Below the pieces are notes generated by a model. It was given only the letters and a program-made list of their open reading frames with translations. It did not search any database and was not told where the DNA came from. Positions 53,904 through 63,196 of a stretch of 64,000 nucleotides of DNA are shown in pieces. The stretch is taken from positions 1 to 64,000 of the forward strand of contig NZ_QBKU01000003.1 of the NCBI RefSeq assembly GCF_003054325.1. Reading direction: 5' to 3'. The first letter of the stretch is position 1. Every line of letters begins with the position of its first letter. A program made the position numbers and the translations under genes. This DNA comes from Sulfitobacter mediterraneus. GTDB lineage: Bacteria > Pseudomonadota > Alphaproteobacteria > Rhodobacterales > Rhodobacteraceae.

Positions 53904-55307
53904 ATGAACACCCGCGCAGACCAGATTTCGCATGTCCTTGAAACCGTTGCGGAGCAGGGCATTGAGACCCTGCGCATTTGCTTTGCCGATCAACACGGCA
54001 TTTTGCGCGGCAAGACCATCGTCGCCAGCGCGTTAAGCTCGGCCTTTGAAAAGGGCATCGGCATCCCGTCGACCTTGCTGCTTAAGGACACATCCAACAG
54101 CACCGTTTTCCCGGTCTGGGCCGAAGGGGCACATGTCGCGGATCTGCCTTTGGCGGGGGCGGGGGATGTTTTGATCCGCCCTGATCCGGCGCGATTTTTC
54201 ATCCTGCCATGGTCGCCGCATTCGGCGGTCCTGCTGTGCGATGTGATAGACCGCAGCGGCGCCGCGGTGCCTTTTGCATCTGGCGCGGTGCTGGCCAAGG
54301 CGGTGGCTGATCTGGACGCTGCGGGCTATCAGGCAGTCTTTGGCCTTGAGGTGGAGTTTCAGGTCTTTCACCTGCGCGATGCCGCTCTTGGGCATGATCA
54401 AGCCACCATGCCGCCTGCACCCGTTCAAACCTCCAACCTGACCCAAGGCCATCAATACCTCAGCGAAACCCGCTATTCCGAGGCGCAGGATCTGCTGGAT
54501 GATCTGCGCCGCCACGCAGATGCCTTGGGGCTTGAGCCGCGTTCGATGGAGATCGAGATGGGGCCAAGCCAGTTTGAGTTTACCTTTGCCCCATCGGACC
54601 CGCAAACCCAGGCGGATCGGTTTGTGCTGTTCCGCACGATGGTCAAAGAGGTCTGCCATGCACGGGGGCTGCACGCGACGTTCATGGCCAAACCCAACCC
54701 GCCAAACGCAGCGGCGAACGGCTGGCACATCCATCAATCCCTGATCGCAAATGACACAGGCCAAAACGTGTTTGTGCCAGAGGCAGATGGCGGATTGACG
54801 CCGCAAGCCGATGGCTGGATCGCGGGTTTGTTGGCACATGCCACTGCGTCTTGCTTGCTGACCAATCCGACGGTGAACAGCTACAAACGGTTTACGCCCT
54901 TCCAACTGGCCCCGAACCGCATTCAATGGGGTTGGGACAATCGCGGCGCTATGGTGCGGGCGTTGATGTATCCCGGTGATGCCGCTTCGCGCATTGAAAA
55001 CCGTGTGGCTGATACCACCGCAAATCCGCATTTTGCCTTTGCCGCGCAGATCTATGCCGGGCTGTCAGGGCTCAGATCCCAAACACCCGCGCCGCCCGCG
55101 ACGGAATCCCCCTACGGTGAGGGTGCAGACCGGTTGCCGCAAAGCTTGTTGGCCGCAATTGAGGCCTTTGACGGATCAGACCACATCAGGCAGAACTTTG
55201 GCGATGCATTCACATCCTATCTGGCCACCCTCAAACGCGCGGAATGGGATCGGTATTTGATGACCGTTTCGGAATGGGAACAGCAAGAATACTTTGGCTT
55301 GTTTTGA
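53904..55307 (+). CDS. Glutamine-synthetase-like gamma-glutamylamide ligase
   Basis: A 467-residue member of the class I-type glutamine synthetase superfamily. Marks: RICFADQHGILRGKTI, ATP/Glu-site elements FGLEVEFQVF and EMGPSQFEFTF, the HATFMAKPNP and GWHIHQSL loops, and SYKRFTPFQLAPNRIQWGWD. The divergence from GlnA and the location beside an oxygenase place it with gamma-glutamyl-anilide/putrescine-type ligases (AtdA1, PuuA), which activate amines by glutamylation. Six bases after the oxygenase stop, so same operon. The amine is not known. Confidence 0.82.
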   Translation: MNTRADQISHVLETVAEQGIETLRICFADQHGILRGKTIVASALSSAFEKGIGIPSTLLLKDTSNSTVFPVWAEGAHVADLPLAGAGDVLIRPDPARFFILPWSPHSAVLLCDVIDRSGAAVPFASGAVLAKAVADLDAAGYQAVFGLEVEFQVFHLRDAALGHDQATMPPAPVQTSNLTQGHQYLSETRYSEAQDLLDDLRRHADALGLEPRSMEIEMGPSQFEFTFAPSDPQTQADRFVLFRTMVKEVCHARGLHATFMAKPNPPNAAANGWHIHQSLIANDTGQNVFVPEADGGLTPQADGWIAGLLAHATASCLLTNPTVNSYKRFTPFQLAPNRIQWGWDNRGAMVRALMYPGDAASRIENRVADTTANPHFAFAAQIYAGLSGLRSQTPAPPATESPYGEGADRLPQSLLAAIEAFDGSDHIRQNFGDAFTSYLATLKRAEWDRYLMTVSEWEQQEYFGLF

Positions 55308-55729
55308 TGGTGGGCGCGACTGTGCCAACACAAACGGACGCTGGGTTCGACGATTTCATTGATGGCTACTTCCCGCTGGCGGTCTCGATCTCGCACCTGA
55401 TGCAGCGGCGCGGGCTGACCTTTGCGCGGCTGACGCTGACCCACGCGCCGATCATGCATATTGCCGATCTGCACCCTGATGCACCGGTCCCGCTGAATAT
55501 CACCGCCGGGCGGGCAGGCATGATTGACCAGATGGTGCTGATGGTGCAGGCAGCGGGCCAAACATGCCGCTTGCAGGGCCATGCATCATGGCGTTGGCTG
55601 GATGGGTCAGATACAGGCCGGATCTTTGATCCGCAAACGCGGCTCGCCGAACCGGCCTATTTGCAAGGCAATGCGATGCGCGCCGACGAGATGCCACCCA
55701 TTGATGGTGCGGCCATTCTTCGGGTATAG
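55307..55729 (+). CDS. Small protein of unknown function coupled to the ligase
   Basis: A 140-residue protein whose ATG overlaps the ligase stop (TGATG), so its translation is probably coupled. No membrane or signal segment is clear. Readable stretches are DDFIDGYFPLAVSISHLMQR and LTLTHAPIMHIADLHPDAPV. I do not recognise a family. Its fixed position at the end of the operon suggests a role in the same pathway. Confidence 0.65.
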   Translation: MVGATVPTQTDAGFDDFIDGYFPLAVSISHLMQRRGLTFARLTLTHAPIMHIADLHPDAPVPLNITAGRAGMIDQMVLMVQAAGQTCRLQGHASWRWLDGSDTGRIFDPQTRLAEPAYLQGNAMRADEMPPIDGAAILRV

Positions 55730-55772
55730 ATTTCACGCAAAAGCGGCAGGCCAAGGGCCAACCGCCCCGATC

Positions 55773-58700
55773 TTAGAAACCCAGCATCGGGTCTTCCATT
55801 TCCTCTGGGTCATCCTGCGGGACCATGCCATCGTCGGCACCCTCTGGCAGCGCAAGCGCGGCCATAATCTCTTCCCCCGTCATTTCTTCGGGGTCAGCTG
55901 CCGGGCCAGGGGCATCTTGCCAGAAACTATCAGTTTCGGTGACCACCAGTTGCAGTGCATCGCGCCCGATTTCTTCGCCAACCTCGTCAAACTCCACCAC
56001 CGACACGTCATAGATGTGATCGCCGTTGGTGTCCCACAGCTGATCATAGGACGGGGTGAACCAGCTTTTGTTGCTGACCGCGCCTGTGTCATTGTCGACG
56101 TCGAAATGCCCCGCGTCCGGCCCTTCGAGAGCAAATCTCAGGACAGTCTCATCGGGGCCGCCGCCGATGCCTCCACCAGTATCGCCGCCTGTGCCGTCAT
56201 CGGGATCAGTGTCATCGCCAGTGCCCGGATCTTCCCCCGGATCGGTATCGCCGCCATCGTCCAATGGCGCATCGCCAACCTGCCAGAACGTATCTGCCGG
56301 GGTTACAACCAGTTCGAAATGGTTGGCGCTGATCTCTGCGCCGTTTTCATCAAGGCCCAGCACGGAAACCTCATAAATGTGATCGCCGTTGGTGTCCCAA
56401 ACCTGATCGTAGTTTGGCGTGAACCAGTCTTTGTTGGTGACTTCGCCGGTGTCGGGATCAAGGTCAAAGTGACCCGCATCCGCACCCGACAAAACATAGC
56501 TTTCGCCTGCGCCCGTGCCGCCGTCAAGCGGATCGCCGCCGTCACCGCCACCAACAGTATCGTCGCCAGTGCCGCCATCGACGGTATCGTCGCCAGTGCC
56601 GCCATCGACGGTATCGTCGCCTGTGCCATCGTCTACTGTGTCATCGCCGCTTCCGTCATCGACGGTGTCATCACCCGTGCCATCATCTACGGTGTCGTCG
56701 CCACCCGTTAAATCAATCGCATCGCGCCATATGGCTTCGTTCGGGGTGACCACCAGTTGCAAATCGCTGCGGCCGATTTCGGCGCCGGTTGCATCATGTT
56801 CGATCACGGAGGTTTCATAGATGTGATCACCGTTGGTATCCCAAACCTGATTGTAGTCAGGGGTGAACCAATCTTTGTTGCTAACCTCGCCGGTGGCTGC
56901 GTTCACGTCAAAATGCCCGGCGTCTGGTCCGCCGAGTGAATAGAAGGGGCCATCGCCGCTGCCGCCATCAACGGTGTCATCGCCACTGCCGCCGTCTACG
57001 GTATCATCACCATTGCCGCCATCGACAGTGTCATCGCCGCTGCCATCATCAACCGTGTCCTCGACCACCTCGGGCAGAACCAGATCACCGGTCAGACCAA
57101 AATCACCCGCGCTTAGCGGCGCATCGGACAGAACTGTGACCGTCAGAACCCCATCGGTGACAGGTAGCGTCACGGTCATTTCACCATCCACCCAAGACAA
57201 GGCGTCCGATACGTCTTCAGCCGTATCAAAGCCTGCAATTTCAGACAGGTCGATCTGGTCTGCCGCGCCATTGGCACCAAAATCGGTGATGCGAACGCTG
57301 CCGGGCAGATCCTGCAAAAAGAACACATCATCGCCATCGCCGCCGGTTACAACATCGCTGCCGCCGCCCGCATAAATCTGATCATCGCCCGCGCCGCTGT
57401 TGATCTGGTCATTGCCCGCGCCGCCCAGCAAGGTGTCATTGCCAACGCCGGAGTTCATCAGATCATTGCCATTGCCGCCTTCGGCATAAAAGCCGGATCC
57501 GGCGCTGCCGCCGTCCAGAATGTCATTGCCATCATCCAGGAAAATCCGGTCAGAGCCTTCAGGCGTGCCGATAAACACCAGATCATGGCCATCACCGCCG
57601 TGAATTTCGTCATCAAGCTGGCTGCCTGCGATCAGGTCATTGCCCGCACCGCCATAAATCGTGTCGGTGCCGCGTCCGCCGATCAAAGTGTCATCGCCAT
57701 CGTTGCCATAGACAATGTCGTCTTCGTCGCGGGCAAACACGTGATCGTTGCCTGCCCCGGCAGTGATCACATCATCACCATACAGCCCTTCGATCTGGTC
57801 ATCGCCATCGCCGCCGTTGATCGTATCGGCCCCATGTCCGCCGCGCAGCGTATCTGCGCCATCGCCGCCATCGATCAGATCATCGCCCGCATCCCCTTCG
57901 ACGCTATCGTCCCCGCCAAGCGCCAGAATTGTATCATCGCCTGTGGTGCCAACCAGATTGTCGTCACCTTCGGTGGCTTGGTTTGTGTCATCTTCGGGTG
58001 GATTGCTGTCAGAAACATAGGCCGCTGTGTCAAAATCCTGCACCAAAGGTGCACCATCGACCTGTTCAAAACCGGTGCCCGTGGACAATGCAACCTGCAC
58101 GCCCTCCGCGCCAAATCCGACCAGATCCGCCATGCCGTCGCCATCCACATCGGCCACGGCGCGGGCGTCGGCATCATTGGTCCAGCCCTCGGATGTGCCC
58201 ATCAGCGTGGACCAGGACGTGGCATCGTCAAACCCTGTGCCGGTTGAGAGCGCGACATAGACGCCATCTGCGCCAAAAGACACAACATCAGACAGCCCAT
58301 CGCAATCAACGTCGGCAATTGTGCGCGTGTGATCCGCGGCGTTCCAGTCGCTGCCCGCGGCAGCCTCATCCAGCCAAAGCTCGGTCTCGTCAAAGCCACT
58401 GCTGTTGGACGTGGCGACCGATACGCCATCACTCCCAAAACCGACAATATCGGCCAGCCCGTCGCCGTTCACATCATCCAACACCCGCACATGATCATCC
58501 ATGCGCCAGCCATCATTGTAGCCAAAATCGGTTGACCATCTCTGGCCCGCTTCAAAACCCGTTCCGGTGGACAGGGCCACTGTCACTTGGTTTTCGCCAA
58601 AGGCCACAACATCGGCCAGCCCGTCACCATCCACATCCGCCACATCGCGCTCGTGCCGGCTGCTGGTCCAACCGGCATCGCTGTCAAAGCCGTTTGACCA

Positions 58701-59870
58701 AAGCTCAATGGTTTCAAAACCGCTGCCATCGGACAAAGCCACAATCACATTGCTGCCGCCAAAGCCGACAATGTCGTCCAAGCCATCGCCGTTCACATCG
58801 CCCAAGGCGCGGTCATGGCTATCAACGCGCCATCCACCTGCGTTCTGGGTAAAATCGTTTATCGCTGCTGTGGCGCTCTCAAACTGGGTGCCGTCTGAAT
58901 GTGCGATCTGCACGCCGGTCTCGCCAAATCCGGCGATATCGGCCATGCCATCGCCGTTGATATCCGCCAAGGTGCGGATGTGTTCGGCGTTATCCCAACC
59001 GCCTGCGCCGCTGGCAAATTGATCCGACCAGTTTTCAGGATGTGCATGGGGGTCCGGCAAGTTGCCAACCTCATAGCTGGCCTCGGTCCATGCGCGGTAA
59101 GTGTCCGAAATGATCGGATTGCCATCCGCATCGGTGCCGCTGGCCACATGAGGATCATGGGCGGCATATTCGTAAAAGGTATCAAGGTTCTGCGCCGCAT
59201 CCTCATCAGACAGGTTTGCCCCCAAATCGGCAGAGGCATATTCGACATAGGAAATCAGCTCATGATCGCCGCTGTAAAACTGCTGTGCCTCATAGGCAAA
59301 TTGCGAGGAGTTCACATGGTCCGAATGGTTGCCGCCCGCATGTTCAGAACTGTGATCCTGAATGAGAATGGCGTCAGGCTGATGATGTTCCATGATCCCG
59401 AGCAGAAGACCGGAAACATCATCAGCTGATAGGGTATTGGACCCGTCAACACTGCCAATCGCGGCAATATCGCCGTCCCACAATTGTTCAAGACTTTGCT
59501 GATCCGTGCTGGCATAGCCAGACCCGTTTGGATTGCCATCGGGCAGACGCAGGAAATACAAACGGATGTCAGGATCGCTTTCCAGATAGGATGCGCGGAC
59601 CTCAAAATCATCGCTGCCATTGCTGAAGGTTGTAACCGTATCGACCCAGTCATCCGCCCCGGCCATATGCGCATATGCGGCCTTGGCCCCCAGTTCGCGA
59701 CCTTCCCAATAGTCCGCGTCCTGTCCGGCATCACCAGCTGTCAAATAGACTGTCGTGTGCCCGCCGCCCGCAGAAATACTGTGCTGGATATCGGGGTTCT
59801 GAAACAGCAGATCGTCATCAATATGAGCGACAATGGATAGTGTTGCGCCCGCAGCATTTGAAAGAGGCAT
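55773..59870 (-). CDS. Giant secreted PIG-L deacetylase / FG-GAP / RTX / repeat protein
   Basis: A 1365-residue acidic protein. Residues about 10-230 match PIG-L/LmbE N-acetylglucosamine deacetylases (AHIDDDLLFQNPD with His16, Asp18 and Asp19; later GGNHSDHVNSSQF with the remaining metal His). About 290-640 are six FG-GAP/VCBS units (DVNGDGLADIVGFG). About 650-900 are RTX Ca2+ nonapeptides. The C-terminal about 400 residues carry three copies of a module of about 85 residues (DAGHFD...TGEVxNKDWFTP...YDQVWDTNGDHIY) joined by GDDTVDGG linkers. No signal peptide and a terminal acidic tail suggest type I secretion. It could deacetylate an amino-sugar polymer outside the cell. Only a poor ribosome site precedes ATG 59870. 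Confidence 0.85.
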   Translation of the reverse strand: MPLSNAAGATLSIVAHIDDDLLFQNPDIQHSISAGGGHTTVYLTAGDAGQDADYWEGRELGAKAAYAHMAGADDWVDTVTTFSNGSDDFEVRASYLESDPDIRLYFLRLPDGNPNGSGYASTDQQSLEQLWDGDIAAIGSVDGSNTLSADDVSGLLLGIMEHHQPDAILIQDHSSEHAGGNHSDHVNSSQFAYEAQQFYSGDHELISYVEYASADLGANLSDEDAAQNLDTFYEYAAHDPHVASGTDADGNPIISDTYRAWTEASYEVGNLPDPHAHPENWSDQFASGAGGWDNAEHIRTLADINGDGMADIAGFGETGVQIAHSDGTQFESATAAINDFTQNAGGWRVDSHDRALGDVNGDGLDDIVGFGGSNVIVALSDGSGFETIELWSNGFDSDAGWTSSRHERDVADVDGDGLADVVAFGENQVTVALSTGTGFEAGQRWSTDFGYNDGWRMDDHVRVLDDVNGDGLADIVGFGSDGVSVATSNSSGFDETELWLDEAAAGSDWNAADHTRTIADVDCDGLSDVVSFGADGVYVALSTGTGFDDATSWSTLMGTSEGWTNDADARAVADVDGDGMADLVGFGAEGVQVALSTGTGFEQVDGAPLVQDFDTAAYVSDSNPPEDDTNQATEGDDNLVGTTGDDTILALGGDDSVEGDAGDDLIDGGDGADTLRGGHGADTINGGDGDDQIEGLYGDDVITAGAGNDHVFARDEDDIVYGNDGDDTLIGGRGTDTIYGGAGNDLIAGSQLDDEIHGGDGHDLVFIGTPEGSDRIFLDDGNDILDGGSAGSGFYAEGGNGNDLMNSGVGNDTLLGGAGNDQINSGAGDDQIYAGGGSDVVTGGDGDDVFFLQDLPGSVRITDFGANGAADQIDLSEIAGFDTAEDVSDALSWVDGEMTVTLPVTDGVLTVTVLSDAPLSAGDFGLTGDLVLPEVVEDTVDDGSGDDTVDGGNGDDTVDGGSGDDTVDGGSGDGPFYSLGGPDAGHFDVNAATGEVSNKDWFTPDYNQVWDTNGDHIYETSVIEHDATGAEIGRSDLQLVVTPNEAIWRDAIDLTGGDDTVDDGTGDDTVDDGSGDDTVDDGTGDDTVDGGTGDDTVDGGTGDDTVGGGDGGDPLDGGTGAGESYVLSGADAGHFDLDPDTGEVTNKDWFTPNYDQVWDTNGDHIYEVSVLGLDENGAEISANHFELVVTPADTFWQVGDAPLDDGGDTDPGEDPGTGDDTDPDDGTGGDTGGGIGGGPDETVLRFALEGPDAGHFDVDNDTGAVSNKSWFTPSYDQLWDTNGDHIYDVSVVEFDEVGEEIGRDALQLVVTETDSFWQDAPGPAADPEEMTGEEIMAALALPEGADDGMVPQDDPEEMEDPMLGF
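56556..57060. repeat. Tandem-repeat linkers inside the giant secreted gene
   Basis: Two blocks of near-identical units around the C-terminal modules. Bases about 56556-56700 hold units of about 27 bases (core CATCGACGGTATCGTCGCC) encoding GDDTVDGGT repeats. Bases about 56950-57060 hold a similar block. Two adjacent units appear identical. Such runs can expand or contract by slippage in frame, since the period is a multiple of three. Confidence 0.7.
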
Positions 59871-60149
59871 CGGGGGGTCTCACAGTTCTATTTGGTCCTA
59901 AACAAGGCAGAGATTGCCTGAAAGGACGGCCATCTGGCAACGCTCTGCAATGGCGGTACTTCGTGTTTAATTGAATAAAATCATTATATTGAGCCAAATC
60001 TGATTGGATTTAGCTGGGTCAAACAAGCGTTAAATAAGGCAAGGGCCGGCCGCTCTTGGGTGACAATAATCGGAGATTTCAGGAATTGTTTCGATTCAAT
60101 CATCGGGTGAATCCACAATTAGGCCGAATCAACCGGCCTTTGCGCACCT
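59871..60149. promoter_or_regulatory. Promoter region of the giant secreted gene
   Basis: About 280 bases between same-strand genes. An AT-rich run (about 59966-60030, for example GAATAAAATCATTATATTGA) is the likely promoter zone. No specific boxes assigned. Confidence 0.35.
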
Positions 60150-60764
60150 TTATGCGGATTGAACGCGGATATCAGGCTCAATCGACTGACCCATAACCGT
60201 TTGCGCGTTCGGCAAATCGTTTGATGCGGCCCGGTCCTGCGCCTGTTGAAGCGGCAAGTCATGATCTGTCCAACGCTGAACAAGACGTCGGCGCAACTCG
60301 GCCTCGGGCACATCAAGCAGGACGGTCAAATCCCACATCTCATGCATCTCGCGCCAGCCCGGCGCGTCCAGCAGCAGGTAATTGCCTTCGACAAGGATGA
60401 TCTGCGCCTCAGTGGCGATCAACGCCCCATCCGGCACCACGGCATCGGCAGTTCGGTCAAAGATTGGCACAGACACTGCGCCCCCGGCGGCGACCTTGCG
60501 CAAGACCCGCAGCATCTCGGCTGTGTCAAACGTGTCCGGCGCGCCCTTGCGGTGCAGGCGGCCTTTCGCTGTCAGGGTGTCATTGTCCAGATGAAACCCG
60601 TCCATCGGAACAACGGCGCTATGCGGGATGCACTTGCGCAGGGTCTCAACGATGGTGGATTTGCCCGATCCCGGCGCACCGGCAATCGCAATCATCCGGC
60701 GCGATTTGCCATCGTTTTGCGCAGCAATCTGTATCGCCAGAGCTGCAATGCCCTGCGGGGTCAC
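60150..60764 (-). CDS. P-loop nucleoside/uridine-kinase-like protein
   Basis: A 204-residue protein starting at GTG 60764, which overlaps the stop of the fructokinase gene (GTGA). An in-frame ATG at 60791 is an alternative start. Walker A: IAIAGAPGSGKSTIVE. A substrate region PMDGFHLDN and a lid-like RLHRKGAPDTFD follow, then LVEGNYLLLD. This fits the uridine-kinase/PanK-like group annotated near sugar operons. Last gene of the hexitol operon here. The phosphorylated substrate is unknown. Confidence 0.8.
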   Translation of the reverse strand: MTPQGIAALAIQIAAQNDGKSRRMIAIAGAPGSGKSTIVETLRKCIPHSAVVPMDGFHLDNDTLTAKGRLHRKGAPDTFDTAEMLRVLRKVAAGGAVSVPIFDRTADAVVPDGALIATEAQIILVEGNYLLLDAPGWREMHEMWDLTVLLDVPEAELRRRLVQRWTDHDLPLQQAQDRAASNDLPNAQTVMGQSIEPDIRVQSA

Positions 60765-61696
60765 CCCAAACCTTCCAGTTCCGTCGCCCATGGTGGATTG
60801 GCACCCGCCCGCGAAACCGTGACCGCAGCGGCCTGCGCACCCAATGTCAGGGCAGGGCGCAGATCCTCAATCGTGGCGGCGGCGAGGCTGGCTTTGTCCA
60901 ATAGCCCAAAGTGGCTGAGGCCAACCATGAGACCGGCGTTAAATGTATCGCCCGCGCCAACGGTATCGACGACGGCCGCTGGCACCGCCGGGCTATCGAG
61001 TTCGGCGTCGCGGCTCACCACGGTCACGCCATGCTCGCCCTTGGTGACCACCACAAACTGCGGTCCGGCCTCGCACATCTGGCGGGCACGATCCGCCTGG
61101 GTTCCACCCTCTGGTGTGATCCAGTCCAAATCTTCGTCCGACACTTTGACGACATCGCTCATCGCGATCATCCGTGCCAAACGCGCCCGATAGGCGGGCT
61201 CATCGGTGATGAAACCGGGCCTGATGTTAGGATCGAGCACGATCGTGCACCTGCCCGCCGCCTGTGCCATCAGCGCCTCATAGGCGGTGGCCGCCGGTTC
61301 CGCGACCAAACTGATCCCGCCAAAATACAGCGCCGAGATGCCGTCCGGCAGCGCAGGCAGATCTGCCTGCGTGAGCGCGGATCCGGCGGAGTTCTCATCA
61401 TAGAAGGAATAGACCGCCTTGCCGTCCGAAAGATGCACAATCGCCAATGTCGTGAGCCGGTCCGAGCGGATCAAGTGGTCTGTTCCGACGTTATTGGCCT
61501 GCAAAGAGGCGACCAACATCTCACCAAACCCATCCGTGGACACCCCGCTGAGCAATCCCGCCTCCGCACCCAGCCGCCCTAGGGCGATGGCCGTGTTAAA
61601 TATCGCACCGCCCGTGTGCGGCGCATAGGCAGTTCCGCCCGAAACTACGGGCGTGGGGATCATGTCGATCAAGGCTTCGCCGCAGCACAAAATCAT
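60761..61696 (-). CDS. PfkB-family carbohydrate kinase, probable fructokinase
   Basis: A 311-residue kinase. It starts ILCCGEALIDMIPTPV, with GGAIFNTAIALGRLG as substrate-binding part and DTVGAGDTFNAGLMVGL near the end (catalytic Asp, anion hole). Downstream of mannitol and sorbitol dehydrogenases, both of which yield fructose, it would make fructose phosphate. It starts three bases after the dehydrogenase stop. Confidence 0.88.
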   Translation of the reverse strand: MILCCGEALIDMIPTPVVSGGTAYAPHTGGAIFNTAIALGRLGAEAGLLSGVSTDGFGEMLVASLQANNVGTDHLIRSDRLTTLAIVHLSDGKAVYSFYDENSAGSALTQADLPALPDGISALYFGGISLVAEPAATAYEALMAQAAGRCTIVLDPNIRPGFITDEPAYRARLARMIAMSDVVKVSDEDLDWITPEGGTQADRARQMCEAGPQFVVVTKGEHGVTVVSRDAELDSPAVPAAVVDTVGAGDTFNAGLMVGLSHFGLLDKASLAAATIEDLRPALTLGAQAAAVTVSRAGANPPWATELEGLG

Positions 61697-61699
61697 CGC

Positions 61700-63196
61700 T
61701 CAAAGATCCAGATAGCGGGCCAGTGCCGCCTCGACACCATTTGAGTGCAGCAGAACCATCCAACCGGAAAATGCCGTATCGAATACCGGATTGGCCGCCA
61801 GATCGCCGTAGATCTGCCTTTGCGCGATCCAAAGACCGGGCTCAGACGCGGCCTCTTTGGCCAGATCTGTCAGCGCCTGCCAATTCGGATCATTGGCCGC
61901 TATCGGTGTGCCGTCCTCGCGGGTGCCAAGGCAATAACGCGCCCAGATTGCAGAAACCAAAGCCAGACCAGAGACCGGCGTGCCTGACGCCAGACCGTCA
62001 CGCACCGACGGCAGAATGAACCCCGGCTGCCGGCTTGACCCGTCATAGGCCACCCGCCGCGTGGTGTCGCGGATCTCGGGGTTGGCGAAACGCCGGTCGA
62101 TCAGATCGAGATAGGCGAGGGGGGTCATGCCGGGAACATCGGCCACATGCGGTGCGATCTCTTGCTCGATGATTTTGCGCAAGGTCCGCCGGATCAGCGG
62201 ATGATCCATCGTCTGGGCGATGGTCTCAATGCCCAGCAGATCTCCGGCGGCGGCGATGATCTGATGACCGCCATTGAGAATGCGCAGCTTCATCGCTTCG
62301 AACTGGTGCACATCTTCGCAGAATGTCGCACCAACCTCTTCGAGGGGCGGACGCCCGGCGCAGAAATCATCTTCGATCACCCATTGGCGAAAGTTCTCAT
62401 GGGTCACTGGCGCGGCATCGTCGATGCCAAAACCATTGGCCAGCGCCCGCTCGGCGGTGCCAGTGGCCGGAACGATGCAATCGACCATCGAATTTGGAAA
62501 ACTGCACTCTGCGGCGATCCAGTCGGCCAGCGCCGGATCAGACATCCGCGCCAGCGACAACACCGTCTGGCGCAGCACATCGCCATTGCTTTGTAGATTA
62601 TCACAGCTCATCACCGTGAAGGGGCCGGTCCCTTGGGCGCGGCGCAGCTCAAGCGCGGCAATGATCGCACCAAAGGCGGTGCGCGGGCGGCCGGGATGCG
62701 CGGCGTCATGAACGATATCGTCATGGGCTGCATCAAAGCCGCCGGAAGCCGGATCAACGAAATAACCGCCTTCGGTGACCGTGAGTGACACGATGCGGAT
62801 TGCGGGATCGGTCATCTTGGTGATCAAGGGGCTGTTGTCTGGGGCCACGGGCAGGAAATCAATCATTGCGCCGGTCACTTCGGCGGACATGCCAGCAGGG
62901 TCCAGCTCAATCAAGGTGGTCAGGCAATTCTGCCCCAGCAGGCGCTCACGCTGCGCACCATCGGCGGCACGGACGCCTGCGCCGATGATCGCCCAATCTT
63001 GTGCTTTGCCGATTTGCATCAAGCGGTGCAAATACCATGCCTGATGGGCGCGGTGAAAATTGCCCAGACCGATGTGCACAATCCCCGCTGTCAGCGCCTC
63101 ACGGTTGTAGGTGGGGCGCGCGACCGCATCGGGCAGCGCTGCGAGGGTTTGATCGCTCAGCCGGATCAAACCATTGCCGTTTGCTCCATCTGCCAT
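61700..63196 (-). CDS. mtlK: Mannitol 2-dehydrogenase
   Basis: A 498-residue polyol dehydrogenase of the long-chain mannitol dehydrogenase family. ATG 63196 overlaps the stop of the sorbitol dehydrogenase gene (TGATG); an upstream ATG would lie inside that gene. Family marks: IVHIGLGNFHRAHQAWYLH, MSCDNLQSNGDVLR, CSFPNSMVDCIVP, and LRILNGGHQ with the catalytic region. It oxidises D-mannitol to D-fructose with NAD+. Operon context (smoS before, fructokinase after) matches the Rhodobacter hexitol cluster. Confidence 0.92.
   Translation of the reverse strand: MADGANGNGLIRLSDQTLAALPDAVARPTYNREALTAGIVHIGLGNFHRAHQAWYLHRLMQIGKAQDWAIIGAGVRAADGAQRERLLGQNCLTTLIELDPAGMSAEVTGAMIDFLPVAPDNSPLITKMTDPAIRIVSLTVTEGGYFVDPASGGFDAAHDDIVHDAAHPGRPRTAFGAIIAALELRRAQGTGPFTVMSCDNLQSNGDVLRQTVLSLARMSDPALADWIAAECSFPNSMVDCIVPATGTAERALANGFGIDDAAPVTHENFRQWVIEDDFCAGRPPLEEVGATFCEDVHQFEAMKLRILNGGHQIIAAAGDLLGIETIAQTMDHPLIRRTLRKIIEQEIAPHVADVPGMTPLAYLDLIDRRFANPEIRDTTRRVAYDGSSRQPGFILPSVRDGLASGTPVSGLALVSAIWARYCLGTREDGTPIAANDPNWQALTDLAKEAASEPGLWIAQRQIYGDLAANPVFDTAFSGWMVLLHSNGVEAALARYLDL

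Noticed and set aside
56556..58020. CRISPR-like array
   Set aside because: The repeats are coding (GDDTVDGG and RTX nonapeptides), contiguous, with no unique spacers and no cas genes.
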